NCBI RefSeq assembly: GCF_014648435.1
Contig: NZ_BMRC01000025.1
Coordinates: 1-64,000 of the forward strand
Length of the DNA: 64,000 bases
Reading direction: 5' to 3'
Source of the DNA: Nonomuraea spiralis
GTDB taxonomy: Bacteria; Actinomycetota; Actinomycetes; Streptosporangiales; Streptosporangiaceae
Shown here: piece by piece, positions 27,117-35,055 of the stretch
Numbering within the stretch: position 1 is the stretch's first letter
Layout: each line of letters starts with the position of its first letter
The notes under the pieces: generated by a model
What the model saw: only the letters and a program-made list of their open reading frames with translations
Databases searched by the model: none
Told to the model about the DNA's origin: nothing
Position numbers and translations under genes: made by a program

Positions 27117-27440
27117 ATGAACAGACTTCTCGCCACCCTCGCCCTGGTGGGCAGCGTCGGACTCTCCCTGTACGGAGGGTCGGCCACAGCTTCCGCCTCC
27201 GCCGTCTCCACCGCGAGCGCAGCCGGCTCCCTGTCGGGATCCTGCGAAGCCCCCTACATCGGCTCCGACAACAGGGTGCACGTCTTCTGCACCGGACCCG
27301 GCATCGCCGACCTGCACGTGCAGTGCGCGTGGGCCTGGTGGCGGGACGCCCAGACCAACATCATCGACAACGGCCGAGCAGAGCTCGCTCTGGGCTGCGG
27401 CTGGTCCCCCATCACCAGCTACTACGCCGAGATCCACTAG
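27117..27440 (+). CDS. Small secreted Cys-containing protein, unknown family
   Basis: A 107-residue exported protein with a Sec signal (LLATLALVGSVGLSLYGGSA, then TASA) and a mature part of about 75 residues containing four Cys (SCEAP, VFCTG, QCAWAW, LGCGW). This even number suggests two disulfides. Trp-rich segments (CAWAWWRDAQ) suggest a compact extracellular domain. ATG 27117 follows AGAAAGGG. A second secreted gene begins 10 bases after its stop, so the two are co-transcribed and may act together. No function is known to me. Confidence 0.75.
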   Translation: MNRLLATLALVGSVGLSLYGGSATASASAVSTASAAGSLSGSCEAPYIGSDNRVHVFCTGPGIADLHVQCAWAWWRDAQTNIIDNGRAELALGCGWSPITSYYAEIH

Positions 27441-27450
27441 GAGGATCACG

Positions 27451-27720
27451 ATGAGCATCAAGAAGATCATGGTGCTGGTGGGCGCGGCAAGCACGCTCCT
27501 GCTGGCAGCGCCGCCGGCCATGGCAGCGTCCTCGAACGCCACCGTGACCGCGACCGCGCCGTCCAGCGAGGCGGGCATCCTCAGCTGGCGGTACTACGGA
27601 ACCTACGACAACCTGGTCACCTGTCAGGCAGCCGGAATCGTAGCCGTCTTCTGGGACGGCTACGCCGACTACCACTGTGACGGAGACGGGGACGGTAGCT
27701 ACGAGCTCTGGGTGAGATAG
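27451..27720 (+). CDS. Small secreted protein, unknown family
   Basis: An 89-residue exported protein with signal peptide KKIMVLVGAASTLLLAAPPA and a likely cleavage after AMA. The mature domain is about 65 residues, aromatic and acidic (ILSWRYYGTYDNLVTCQAAG, GYADYHCDGDGDGSYELWV), with two Cys that could pair. The DGDGDGS run might bind calcium, which is speculation. AGGAGG precedes ATG 27451. It follows the previous secreted gene by 10 bases, and a strong hairpin closes the unit. Family unknown. Confidence 0.75.
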   Translation: MSIKKIMVLVGAASTLLLAAPPAMAASSNATVTATAPSSEAGILSWRYYGTYDNLVTCQAAGIVAVFWDGYADYHCDGDGDGSYELWVR

Positions 27721-27730
27721 GCATGAGAGT

Positions 27731-27760
27731 CCGCGGCCCTCCTCTTCAGGAGGGCCGCGG
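27731..27760 (+). terminator. Terminator hairpin after the secreted-protein pair
   Basis: CCGCGGCCCTCCT (27731-27743) and AGGAGGGCCGCGG (27748-27760) pair perfectly over 13 bp around a CTTC loop, 10 bases after the stop codon. Confidence 0.88.
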
Positions 27761-27877
27761 ATGGTCCGCACCACGGGAAACCGCCGGCGGACTCAGCGAC
27801 CCCCTGCCCACACGCCGGCAGCCGCCGAGCAAGGAGGCTGGGCAACCTGACCTGACCGCCGATCAAGCCCCACAAGG

Positions 27878-28312
27878 TCACGCCGTACCCGAAGGGCCGC
27901 CCGACACGGCCAGGTCCGCCAGGGAGACTTCGCCTCCGGCGTAGCGGCGGCGGATGGAGCGTCGGCGGGATCTGGCAGTTTGGGTTGCTTGCCCTTGGGC
28001 TTGCCATTCTTCTTGGCCAGGGCCATGCCTTCCCGGGTGCGCAGGTGTCCGAGATCGGCCTCGACCGGGCGCCCAAAGCCAGGAACGGGTCTTCCCGGTC
28101 ATAGACGGACGCGTCCAGGCCGAACAGGACATCGCGGGCCGGGCAGCCCGGTGAGGATGTCGTTGGCCTCGGCCATGGTGTGGGCGAACCGGTCGAACTT
28201 CGTCACCGTGAGAAGCCGCGGTCGGCGGGGACACCGAGTTCGAGCAGCTGCTCGGTGTGGATGGTGACGTCCTGTTCGTCGGTGCTGCAGCGGGCGTAGC
28301 CGACACGCCGTC
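27878..28312 (-). pseudogene. Serine recombinase (resolvase) with several frameshifts and deletions
   Basis: Successive frames read VGYARCSTDEQDVTIHTEQL then LELGVPADRGFSR-stop; VTKFDRFAHTMAEANDILTG; RDVLFGLDASVYDREDPF; VEADLGHLRTREGMALAKKN then GKPKGKQPKLP; RRSIRRRYAGGEVSLADLAV. In order, these are the parts of a resolvase/invertase: catalytic Ser in RCST, the DR-x-x-R-like DRFAHTMAE helix, the E-helix and the HTH start. About 30 residues after ADRGF and others around DPF are missing. The gene is dead and marks an old mobile element. Confidence 0.8.
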
Positions 28313-28434
28313 ACGAACACCCGACCGTCAAACTGCGGCCTTCCTTGTCATACTCCAGAACCGTCCGTCCCTTTCCCACGGCGATACTCGGCTTAGACCG
28401 CGCCGTCCCCTTGCGGCTGGTTCAATATCCGTTC

Positions 28435-29184
28435 ATGCATACCCACGATGTGCAGGTCGACGGCGACCTGGTACGCAAACGCTTCATCGACGGCAAGCCC
28501 GACGGCGCCGAGCGGGAATGGCGGGCGCTGCAACTGCTGGCGGAGCACGCGCCTGGGCTCGCGCCCTCACCCGTGGAGTACGGGACCGATCTGGTGGTGA
28601 TGTCGCGCATCGAGGGCACTCCACTCCTTCTGCTGTCTGCCGTGCCGGAGATAGAACTGGTGGAGGCGGTGGACCGACTGCACAGTGCAGTGCCCCGCCA
28701 GGTACTCGACCGGGTACCGGAGCGGTTGTGGCCGGTGGAGCGGCTCAGAGATCAGTTGCTCGTGTGGGCCGGGCGGTGGCAGCCGAAGAACGAGCTCGCG
28801 GACCAGGCCGTCAGAGAGGGCGCGCGGTGGCTGTCCGGGTGGGAGCCGGGCGAGCGTGGGGTTCGGCCGGTGTTCGGGGCCAGTGATGGCAACACGGCGA
28901 ACTTCCTGTGGGACGGCGCGCGCGTCAGGATTGTCGATTTCGAGGAGTCAGGGCGCAGCGATCGGGCGACCGAGGTCGCGGAGATGGCCGAGCACGTGTC
29001 GTGCTGGGTGCGAGGGGAAAAAGAGGTGAGTTTCGAACTCGATTCCGCTGAGGAACTCAGGCTGTTGGAATGCCGCAGGCTGTTCGCGTTGCTGTGGGTC
29101 TTCCTACTCAAGGACGAGGGGCCGAGAAATCCGCCCGGTACGTTCATGCGAGCGGTCGGGCGGGCTTTGGACCGGCTCGGTTAG
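28435..29184 (+). CDS. Phosphotransferase (APH/choline kinase-like fold)
   Basis: A 249-residue aminoglycoside phosphotransferase-fold protein. The catalytic loop appears as FGASDGNTANFLWDG, where the usual HGDxxxxN is changed to an ASDGNTAN form that keeps the Asp and Asn. The metal-binding DFE is in VRIVDFEESGRSD. The N-lobe includes VRKRFIDGKPDGAEREWRAL. ATG 28435 is chosen over an upstream extension because the domain starts there. The substrate is unknown. Antibiotic resistance should not be assumed, since many such actinomycete proteins act on metabolites. Confidence 0.82.
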   Translation: MHTHDVQVDGDLVRKRFIDGKPDGAEREWRALQLLAEHAPGLAPSPVEYGTDLVVMSRIEGTPLLLLSAVPEIELVEAVDRLHSAVPRQVLDRVPERLWPVERLRDQLLVWAGRWQPKNELADQAVREGARWLSGWEPGERGVRPVFGASDGNTANFLWDGARVRIVDFEESGRSDRATEVAEMAEHVSCWVRGEKEVSFELDSAEELRLLECRRLFALLWVFLLKDEGPRNPPGTFMRAVGRALDRLG

Positions 29185-29198
29185 GCACGGCCACCTCC

Positions 29199-29230
29199 TC
29201 TCAAAGCCTGCTGACGAAGGGCTTTGGTGT
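29199..29230. repeat. IS-like terminal sequence, copy B
   Basis: TCTCAAAGCCTGCTGACGAA followed by GGGCTTTGGTGT. It is a direct repeat of the element at 29322-29353 (about 80% identical), just after the phosphotransferase gene. Confidence 0.7.
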
Positions 29231-29321
29231 TCCCCAGGGAGGGTCTGGGAGAGCGTCGGGGTGTGGTCATGAGTGGGTACTTGACCCGTAAGCAGGAGCG
29301 GGCTCCCGGTAACTGAGTGTT

Positions 29322-29353
29322 GTCTGAGAGCCTGCTGACAAAGGGACTTGGTA
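29322..29353 (+). repeat. IS-like terminal sequence, copy A
   Basis: GTCTGAGAGCCTGCTGACAA followed by AGGGACTTGGTA. It directly repeats copy B and is inverted relative to copy C at 30556-30598. Copies A and C enclose the nitroreductase and the LysE fragment. Confidence 0.7.
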
Positions 29354-29515
29354 TCGAGGTTCGAGTCAGGAGACCGCTCGTGCGGTGACCACAAACGTTC
29401 ACCGGTTTCATGGAGATGCCGGTCGAGGGCGTCGATGTGTGGGTAGCAGGAGTGAAGCTCCCAAGCCTTCGAGATGATGGGGCGCAGAGCAACATGAGGG
29501 TTAGGAGAGACGGGC

Positions 29516-30049
29516 TTGGGGCACACGGATGAGCCGTTGCGGGCAGAGGTGTCTTCACTGCGGGCCACACGGTGGTTCGCCGACACGCCAGTGCCGACGC
29601 ACGAGATCGTGCGAGCGCTGGAAGCGGCTCGCTGGACGGGGTCGGCGCGCAACCGTCAGCCATGGAGATTCGTTGTCGTCAGGGACCGTGACCTGCGGGA
29701 GAAGTTGAGCCTGCTGGGAAGCTACGCGGCTCACCTAGCCACCGCTCCCGTAGTCGTTCTGCTCGCGGTGGACCACTCAACGGGGGGTGAGGACGCGGAG
29801 TTCGACGCGGGCCGGGCCGCCCAGAGCCTCATGCTTGCCGCGCATGGCCTTGGTCTGGGAAGTTGTCCAGCCTCGTTCTTTCCCGCGTCCAAGGCCGAGC
29901 AGGCCGGACGGTTAGTCGATGTCGAGGCTCCGTGGAAGGTCCGGACCGCCATCTCGCTCGGTTACCCCGCACCCACACCCAGCGGCAGATCCGCGATCCC
30001 CTCAGGACGTCTACCACCGGACCGCCTGGTCCGCTGGATTGGCCCCTGA
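29516..30049 (+). CDS. Nitroreductase family protein
   Basis: A 177-residue FMN-dependent nitroreductase-fold enzyme. Family features are LRATRWFADTPVPTHEIVRA near the start, the FMN phosphate-binding ARWTGSARNRQPWRFVVVRD, and AAQSLMLAAHGLGLGSCPAS with the GxG helix. Such enzymes reduce nitro groups, quinones or flavins as homodimers. TTG 29516 follows GGAGAG. It lies between inverted IS-like termini next to a truncated LysE gene, which suggests transfer as cargo or capture between element ends. Confidence 0.85.
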   Translation: MGHTDEPLRAEVSSLRATRWFADTPVPTHEIVRALEAARWTGSARNRQPWRFVVVRDRDLREKLSLLGSYAAHLATAPVVVLLAVDHSTGGEDAEFDAGRAAQSLMLAAHGLGLGSCPASFFPASKAEQAGRLVDVEAPWKVRTAISLGYPAPTPSGRSAIPSGRLPPDRLVRWIGP

Positions 30050-30062
30050 CCGCATCGCCCGA

Positions 30063-30500
30063 GTGTGTCGCTGCGTCGAGGCACCGTTCGCGCTCGTCAA
30101 GTTCACCGGCGCGGTGGCGCTGGTCGGCCTCGGCATCCGCTCGCTGTGGGAGGCCTGGCGCATCGGCCCCGCGCACGGTGCCGTCGAACTGACCCTCTCC
30201 GAGCCCGAACGGCGCGGCACCCCTTTTCTGCGGGGGCTCCTGACCAATCTGACGAGCCCGAAAGCCACTCTGTTCTTTCTGGCCGCCCTCCCACAATTCG
30301 TCCCGGCCGGCTCGCCGGGCCAAGCGCTGCCGGTCGCCTTGAGGCCGGCGATGATCGCCGTGGCCTTCAGCATGACCGGACTGGGCTTGACCGCCCTGAG
30401 CGTGCACCGTATCCGTCACCTGCTCCGCTCCCGGCGCGTCCAGGAGGCGCTCCTCGGCGCCACTCCAACCACGCTCGGAGTCCGGGTGACCACCGAATGA
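30063..30500 (+). pseudogene. LysE/RhtB-family amino acid exporter, N-terminus missing
   Basis: About 140 residues matching the later two thirds of LysE translocators: ALVKFTGAVALVGLGIRSLW (helix 2-3), GTPFLRGLLTNLTSPKATLF then FLAALPQFV (the conserved LTNLxNPKAxLFF motif), and two further hydrophobic helices. The first helix and the GPxxxxV start are absent. The upstream frame overlaps the nitroreductase end without homology. It is a truncated, probably dead exporter. A deletion seems to have joined it to the nitroreductase gene. Confidence 0.75.
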
Positions 30501-30555
30501 CACCCGCGATCGCCTCGCCAGGATCGATCGGGCAGCCCTGAACGTCTGGCGATCC

Positions 30556-30598
30556 GCGAATCTCGACACCAAATCCCTCTGTTTGCAGGCTCTCAGAG
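30556..30598 (-). repeat. IS-like terminal sequence, copy C (inverted)
   Basis: On the minus strand it reads TCTGAGAGCCTGCAAACAGA then GGGATTTGGTGTCGAGATTC. It aligns with copy A over about 43 bases with roughly 80% identity, in opposite orientation. No transposase gene lies between A and C. Confidence 0.7.
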
Positions 30599-30773
30599 AA
30601 TCCCCCACCTGCGAGAGATGCGGCCTGATCGCAAAGGGAGCAAGGAGAGCAAGGGCAGTCACCATTCCGGCTGTGCCGGGTGCCGGCCGTGGGTTCGCAG
30701 GATGCCCCGGAAGCAGTCCTCGGCCTGGAGGACCTCGCACTCCACACCCGTGTGCCCGCACACGCGAACTGGA

Positions 30774-31625
30774 TCAGCAAGACGATCCGCACGTACGGGC
30801 GAGCGCGGCGGACACGAACGAGGCGACCAGTGGCCGGCGGTCCTGCTCGTTCCAGGCGAGTACGAGGCGGCTGGGAGGCGCGTCGGCAACCGGGATGCGC
30901 ACCAGGCCGGGCGGAGCCGGTTCGACCAGAGAGCGGGGCAGCACTCCGATCATCCGGCTCACCGTGATCATGTGAAGCAGCTGGACGACGTCGGCGACCT
31001 CGGGACCGGTGCCGTCGCCGCCCGGCACTCCCTTCCAGCGCGGCAGTGTCTCACCGCGCAGATCGGACATGCGCACCGAAGCGCGCCCGGCCAGCCGGTG
31101 CCCGACCGGGACGACGACGACGCGGTCCTCGGTGTGCAGCGTCTCGTGGGCCAGTCCGTCGAGGTCGTCGAACGGTACGTAGAGCAGGCCGACGTCGGCT
31201 CGCCCGTCGCGCAGGAAGTCGGAGCGGTCGGCGGGGCCGCTGAACAGGATGTCCACCTGGCGGGCGGCGGGCTGCCGGGCGTACTCGGCCAGAATTCCGG
31301 ACAGCAGGCCGGCGTCGCCGCCGGGCTTGAGCACGAGCCGCAGGCGGGCCTGGGCGTCGGCGGCGCGCCGGGCGCGCTGGACGGCGACACTCACCGCGTT
31401 GAGGGCATGCCGCCCGTGTTCCCGCAACGCCTCCCCGGCCGGGGTGAGCTCGACGTGCCGGCTGGAACGGATGAACAGCGCGACGCCGAGCCGGGTCTCG
31501 ATGCGTCGGATCGCCTTCGACAGCGCCGGCTGGGCGATCGAGAGCCGGACGGCGGCTCGGCCGAAGTGCAGCTCGTCGGCGACGGCGATGAAGTACTCGA
31601 GCTCGCGGGTCTCCAGCTCAACCAT
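30774..31625 (-). CDS. LysR family transcriptional regulator
   Basis: A 283-residue LysR regulator with the N-terminal winged HTH (LEYFIAVADELHFGRAAVRL, SIAQPALSKAIRRIETRLGV, LFIRSSRHVELTPAGEAL) and a periplasmic-binding-type effector domain from about residue 90. ATG 31625 matches the family start. It is divergent from a small unknown gene and an NAD(P)-binding protein gene, which it probably controls. A T-N11-A type site is expected in the 70-base gap between 31625 and 31696. Confidence 0.92.
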   Translation of the reverse strand: MVELETRELEYFIAVADELHFGRAAVRLSIAQPALSKAIRRIETRLGVALFIRSSRHVELTPAGEALREHGRHALNAVSVAVQRARRAADAQARLRLVLKPGGDAGLLSGILAEYARQPAARQVDILFSGPADRSDFLRDGRADVGLLYVPFDDLDGLAHETLHTEDRVVVVPVGHRLAGRASVRMSDLRGETLPRWKGVPGGDGTGPEVADVVQLLHMITVSRMIGVLPRSLVEPAPPGLVRIPVADAPPSRLVLAWNEQDRRPLVASFVSAALARTCGSSC

Positions 31626-31695
31626 GCCTCCAGGTTATCGCCGATGAATGAATCGGCCTTGGACGTCGGCGTCCTGCGGCCTTGAGAATCGACAC

Positions 31696-32013
31696 ATGAT
31701 TGAGCACACGATGATCGTTTCCTTCGATCAGCCCATACCTGACACCGAGCTCGACCGATACCTCTCGGACATCGAACAGGTCATGCTTGACACCGGTCTC
31801 GCACAGACGTTCGCGGCCCGGCGCCATGTTCCCGTCCTCGGAGAGGAGGCCGTCGCCGCGCCGGTCGCGACCGCGATCGTACGGATCGCCCTGCCCGGCA
31901 CCGAGGCGCTGACGAAGGCGTTCAGCGCGCCCGGCCTGCATGAGGTCATCGAGTACTGGCGGTCGCGGCACCCGTACAAGGTGGTGTGGGCGAACCACGA
32001 ACCGCTGACATGA
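31696..32013 (+). CDS. Hypothetical protein (possible dimeric alpha-beta barrel)
   Basis: A 105-residue protein of no family I can name with confidence. It starts with a strand (HTMIVSFDQPIPDTELDRYL) and a helix, then TAIVRIALPGTEALTKAF and LHEVIEYWRSRHPYKVVW. This layout and size resemble small ferredoxin-like/Dabb monomers. ATG 31696. The next gene begins 58 bases later on the same strand, and a LysR regulator is divergent, so it is likely the first gene of a regulated operon. Confidence 0.65.
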   Translation: MIEHTMIVSFDQPIPDTELDRYLSDIEQVMLDTGLAQTFAARRHVPVLGEEAVAAPVATAIVRIALPGTEALTKAFSAPGLHEVIEYWRSRHPYKVVWANHEPLT

Positions 32014-32071
32014 GCGACATGTCCGGATCGCCCAGCTCACTCGCACCTGTTCAGCCAGAGAACGGATCATC

Positions 32072-32680
32072 ATGCGCATGGCAGTACTCGGCGCGTCCGG
32101 GCGGGTCGGCCGCCTCCTCGTCGACCAGGCACTTGAGCGGGGGCACCAGGTCGTGGCCCTCGTCCGCGGCCCGGAGCGGATCACCGTCCCCGCGTCGCGG
32201 CGGCTCGACGTACGGCAGGCGGATGTCTTCTCGCCTCAGGCCTTCCCCGCCCTGGACGACGTCGATGTGGCCGTCTCGGCCATCGGCATCGGCAAGGGCG
32301 GTCCGGGCGCGCTGGTCGCCGGGGCCAGGTTGCTCGCCGCGGCACACGTCCGCACCGTGTGGCTCGGCGCCCTGGGCTCGGGTCGGTCGGAACGCGCGGG
32401 CGGGCTGATCTACCAGGCGGTGATGCGGATGGCAGTCGGCGCGGAACTGGCCGAGAAGGCCGAGGCCGACCAGATCGCCCTGGACGCCGGCGCCACGGTG
32501 TTCCATGCTCCCGACCTCAAGGACGGCCCCCTCAGCCCCGGACGCCGCCTCGTACCGCTCGCCGGCCTGCGGCGCCCGCTGCTGCCGCCCCGGATGTCCC
32601 GCGCCACCGTGGCCGCGCTCATGCTGGACGAGGCCGAGTCGGGTGACCACGGGGGCGAGATCGTCGTGCCGATCAACTGA
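32072..32680 (+). CDS. NAD(P)H-binding protein (NmrA/BVR-B-like)
   Basis: A 202-residue atypical SDR with the glycine-rich MRMAVLGASGRVGRLLVDQA motif, VRQADVFSPQAFPALDDVDV, and AGARLLAAAHVRTVWLGALG. It lacks a clear catalytic Tyr-x-x-x-Lys, like biliverdin reductase B-type flavin/quinone reductases and redox sensors. ATG 32072 lies in the LysR-divergent unit after the 105-residue gene. It is a second, distant relative of the NAD(P)-binding protein at 16479-17180. Confidence 0.87.
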   Translation: MRMAVLGASGRVGRLLVDQALERGHQVVALVRGPERITVPASRRLDVRQADVFSPQAFPALDDVDVAVSAIGIGKGGPGALVAGARLLAAAHVRTVWLGALGSGRSERAGGLIYQAVMRMAVGAELAEKAEADQIALDAGATVFHAPDLKDGPLSPGRRLVPLAGLRRPLLPPRMSRATVAALMLDEAESGDHGGEIVVPIN

Positions 32681-32726
32681 TCAACGGCCGCTCCCGGTCC
32701 GGTCCGGGTGCTGTCGTCCTGGTTCG

Positions 32727-33980
32727 TCAGCCGCCGGGGAAGCCAGGCGCCGAGACGCTGCCACCCCACGGTGGCAGCCGGTAGGTGCCGAGCTTCCGGA
32801 TCTTGCCGGTGGTCACGTCGATGGCGTAGACCGTGTCGCCCAGATCCGGAGACCGGCCGGAGTTCGGATCGCGTTCGGCGCCGCCCAAGGCCAGGACCTC
32901 ACGCTCGTTGAGCCAGTACCCGAGCCGGTAGGGACGCAGCTGCCCCGGCGGGTCGAGCCTGGCCTCGGACCTGACCTGGCCGCTCGTCCGGTCCACGGTG
33001 ACGATCTTGTCGTACGGTTCGCCGTTCGTCATGTTCTCCCCCCGCGCCGTCGGGCCGGTCAGCATGGCCACGGTCGTGCCGTCCGGGCCGACGGCTCCCG
33101 TCAGCGTCCAGGTCTTCGGCTCGGCGAAGACCGTCACCTTGCCGTTCGAGAGCACGCCGAGCCGGCCGCGCTCGTGCTGCACGACCATGGGTACGCCCTC
33201 GTCAGTGGGAGAGAGGAAGAACCAGCCCTTGGGCATCTCCTCGACGACCCGCCCGCTCTCCACGTCCACGACGACCCGGGGGACGCCGACCACGTTCAGG
33301 CCGAGCCGGCGCCCGTCCGGCGAGAAGGTGATCAGCCCGCCGCCCTCGACCATGGCCTTGCGCCTGACGACCTGCGGGATCTCCCAGACCTGGCCGGTGT
33401 CGAGCTCGCGGACGGTGAAGCGCTCGCGCTCGGGGACGTAGTAGGCGATGCGGCGTCCGTCGCGGGAGATCGCCAGCGGGGCGGCGGTGTTCATGTAGTT
33501 CTTCTTGGTCTGGTCGGTGTAGACGCTGAGCGCATCGGCGACCCTGTACCGGGTTCCGTCCTGCAGGACCACCTTCCACTGCAGGCACGTCTCGTCGGCC
33601 ACCGGCGCGTTGTCCTCGCCGGGCTTCCACGCGTCCTGGCAGAAGTCGTAGTAGGCGTAGCGCACCGGCCCCACCCCGGACGCGGGCAGGACCGCGCGGA
33701 CGGGGACGAGGTCCTCCGGCGACGGCGAGGGCCGCTCGGGGATGCCGCTGAAGGCCGGACCGGACGAGGGCGTACCGCTCGTGACGGTGGCGACGTCGGC
33801 GGGCCCGCCGGGATCGATGACAAGAGTGACGGCCAGCGTCAGTGCGGCGACGGCCGCGACCGCGGAGCCGCCGATCAGAGCCGTTCGCGTACGCCGCGCG
33901 CCCCGCAACGCGACCTCGGCGAGATCGACGTCGGGTGCTTGTCGGGCGATCGAGTCGAGTTCGTCACGGAACCTCGTCAT
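32727..33980 (-). CDS. Membrane-anchored beta-propeller-like protein paired with SigE-family sigma factor
   Basis: A 417-residue protein with a short cytoplasmic N-terminus (TRFRDELDSIARQAPDVDLA), one transmembrane helix near residues 36-56 (ALIGGSAVAAVAALTLAVTL), a Pro/Ser linker and an extracytoplasmic domain with repeated propeller-type strands (APLAISRDGRRIAYYVPERE, GLITFSPDGRRLGLNVVGVP). The TolB/PD40-like SPDGRR motif recurs. Its start overlaps the stop of the sigma factor (TGATGA), so it is coupled to it. Similar partners tune or antagonise their sigma factor, but the role here is inferred. Confidence 0.8.
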   Translation of the reverse strand: MTRFRDELDSIARQAPDVDLAEVALRGARRTRTALIGGSAVAAVAALTLAVTLVIDPGGPADVATVTSGTPSSGPAFSGIPERPSPSPEDLVPVRAVLPASGVGPVRYAYYDFCQDAWKPGEDNAPVADETCLQWKVVLQDGTRYRVADALSVYTDQTKKNYMNTAAPLAISRDGRRIAYYVPERERFTVRELDTGQVWEIPQVVRRKAMVEGGGLITFSPDGRRLGLNVVGVPRVVVDVESGRVVEEMPKGWFFLSPTDEGVPMVVQHERGRLGVLSNGKVTVFAEPKTWTLTGAVGPDGTTVAMLTGPTARGENMTNGEPYDKIVTVDRTSGQVRSEARLDPPGQLRPYRLGYWLNEREVLALGGAERDPNSGRSPDLGDTVYAIDVTTGKIRKLGTYRLPPWGGSVSAPGFPGG

Positions 33981-34495
33981 CACGGCACCTCCACCGGATC
34001 GACTTCGGACAACAGATCGGCCAGTTCGGGCGCGAGGACACGTAAGCGGCCCAGGGCGTAGTGGGTCTGGCTCTTGACCGTGCCGGGTGAGCAGCCCAGC
34101 GCTTCGGCGGTCTCCTCGACGCTGAGGTCCTCGTAGAAACGCAACACGAGGACGGCGCGCTGCCGCGGAGTCAGCCGGAGGAGCGCCTCCTGGAGGACCA
34201 TCCGGTGCAGCCCGGCGGACTCCGGATCGTAGGCGGGTTCCGGCGGACTGCTGGTCAGGATGTCCGTACGCCTGCGCCGCAGCCAGGACACGTGCTCATT
34301 GATCAGGGCCCGCCGGGCGTATGCCTCCGGATTGCCGTCCCTGGCCAGCTTGGGCCAGTGTCTGGCGATCCGGGTCAGCACGGTCTGCAGGAGGTCCTCA
34401 GCCCGGTGCGCGTCTCCCGTGAGCAGGTACGCGGTGCGCATCAAAGTCTGCTGACGGGCGCTGACGAACTCCCGGAATCCCTCATATTTGTCCAT
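33980..34495 (-). CDS. SigE family RNA polymerase sigma factor
   Basis: A 171-residue ECF sigma factor of the actinomycete SigE-family type. It opens with GFREFVSARQQTLMRTAYLL, region 2 continues TGDAHRAEDLLQTVLTRIAR and HWPKL, and region 4 is LRLTPRQRAVLVLRFYEDLS then VEETAEALGCSPGTVKSQTH. ATG 34495. It is first gene of a two-gene unit with a propeller-like membrane protein. Upstream lies a hexanucleotide repeat tract of unknown relevance. Confidence 0.92.
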   Translation of the reverse strand: MDKYEGFREFVSARQQTLMRTAYLLTGDAHRAEDLLQTVLTRIARHWPKLARDGNPEAYARRALINEHVSWLRRRRTDILTSSPPEPAYDPESAGLHRMVLQEALLRLTPRQRAVLVLRFYEDLSVEETAEALGCSPGTVKSQTHYALGRLRVLAPELADLLSEVDPVEVP

Positions 34496-34902
34496 GCGAC
34501 TCCTTCCGCCCTAATGAACGCCGGACGCCGGACACCGGTTGGAGGCCATCCACACCCGATGTGCGCACCGCGCCCGGGCAGATGGAAGAACATCGAGCAC
34601 CTGCACCTGCACCTGCACCTGCACCTGCACCTGCACCGGCTCGGCTCCGGGCGGAGGGCGACCATGATCTCGCGCGTCGGTCTGGTGCTCAGCGCCGGGG
34701 TCCGGGGTTCATGGGGAGATCCGGCGTGCCAGCTATTTCGCGAGGTATTCGACAAATGTGATGGTCTCTCTGCGGGGCGTGAGGCGGGATATGAGCCCCT
34801 CTTGCGTTTTCATCCCATGGGACGGATCATTTCGATCACCGGCTGGGCCGCTCACGAAGCCGAGGGACCTTTGTGCTGCTTCGCGCTCAGGAAGGACCAT
34901 GA
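34496..34902. other. Gap with a GCACCT microsatellite
   Basis: About 400 bases upstream of the sigma factor with no supportable gene. It contains the hexamer tract at 34598-34638 and, near its right end, the ribosome-site region of the broken DUF6289-type gene (GGAAGGACC). Confidence 0.5.
34598..34638. repeat. Hexanucleotide microsatellite (GCACCT)n
   Basis: Six to seven head-to-tail copies of GCACCT, about 110 bases upstream of the SigE-family start codon. Frames across it would give His-Leu or Ala-Pro runs, but no gene uses it convincingly. Confidence 0.85.
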
Positions 34903-35019
34903 ATGATCCGTCGCGCTCTCGTCCTCCACTGCACCACCACGTACTAGTCAGACGGCTCCTTCTCCGAATGGGGCGTGCGCACCGTACACAAGGGCTGGTC
35001 CGAAACTCCCTGTAGCTGA
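34903..35019 (+). pseudogene. DUF6289-type secreted peptide, internally deleted and amber-interrupted
   Basis: From ATG 34903 the frame reads MIRRALVLHCTTTY, then TAG (34945-34947), then SDGSFSEWGVRTVHKGWSET and PCS. The intact neighbour at 35056 starts MIRRVLAVAV and has YFSDSA, GVRTEF and a PCN end. Here the signal peptide has been joined directly to the CTTTY-xSD core, and the next Tyr-position codon is amber. It is a dead paralogue created by deletion plus nonsense mutation, with the start and ribosome site conserved (AGGACC/AGGACG before ATG). Confidence 0.65.
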
Positions 35020-35055
35020 TTCCCCCGTTTCCCTGCGAATCAGGAAGGACGATCC

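Larger units (their letters stand above)
29185..29515. other. Gap holding two IS-like termini
   Basis: 331 bases with no gene. It contains repeat copies B (29199-29230) and A (29322-29353), separated by GC-rich sequence without coding features. The ribosome site GGAGAG for the nitroreductase lies at its right end. Confidence 0.5.

Noticed and set aside
29355-29375. GGTTCGAGTC resembling a tRNA T-loop
   Set aside because: No acceptor or anticodon stem can be formed around it. It is part of the IS-like repeat copy A.
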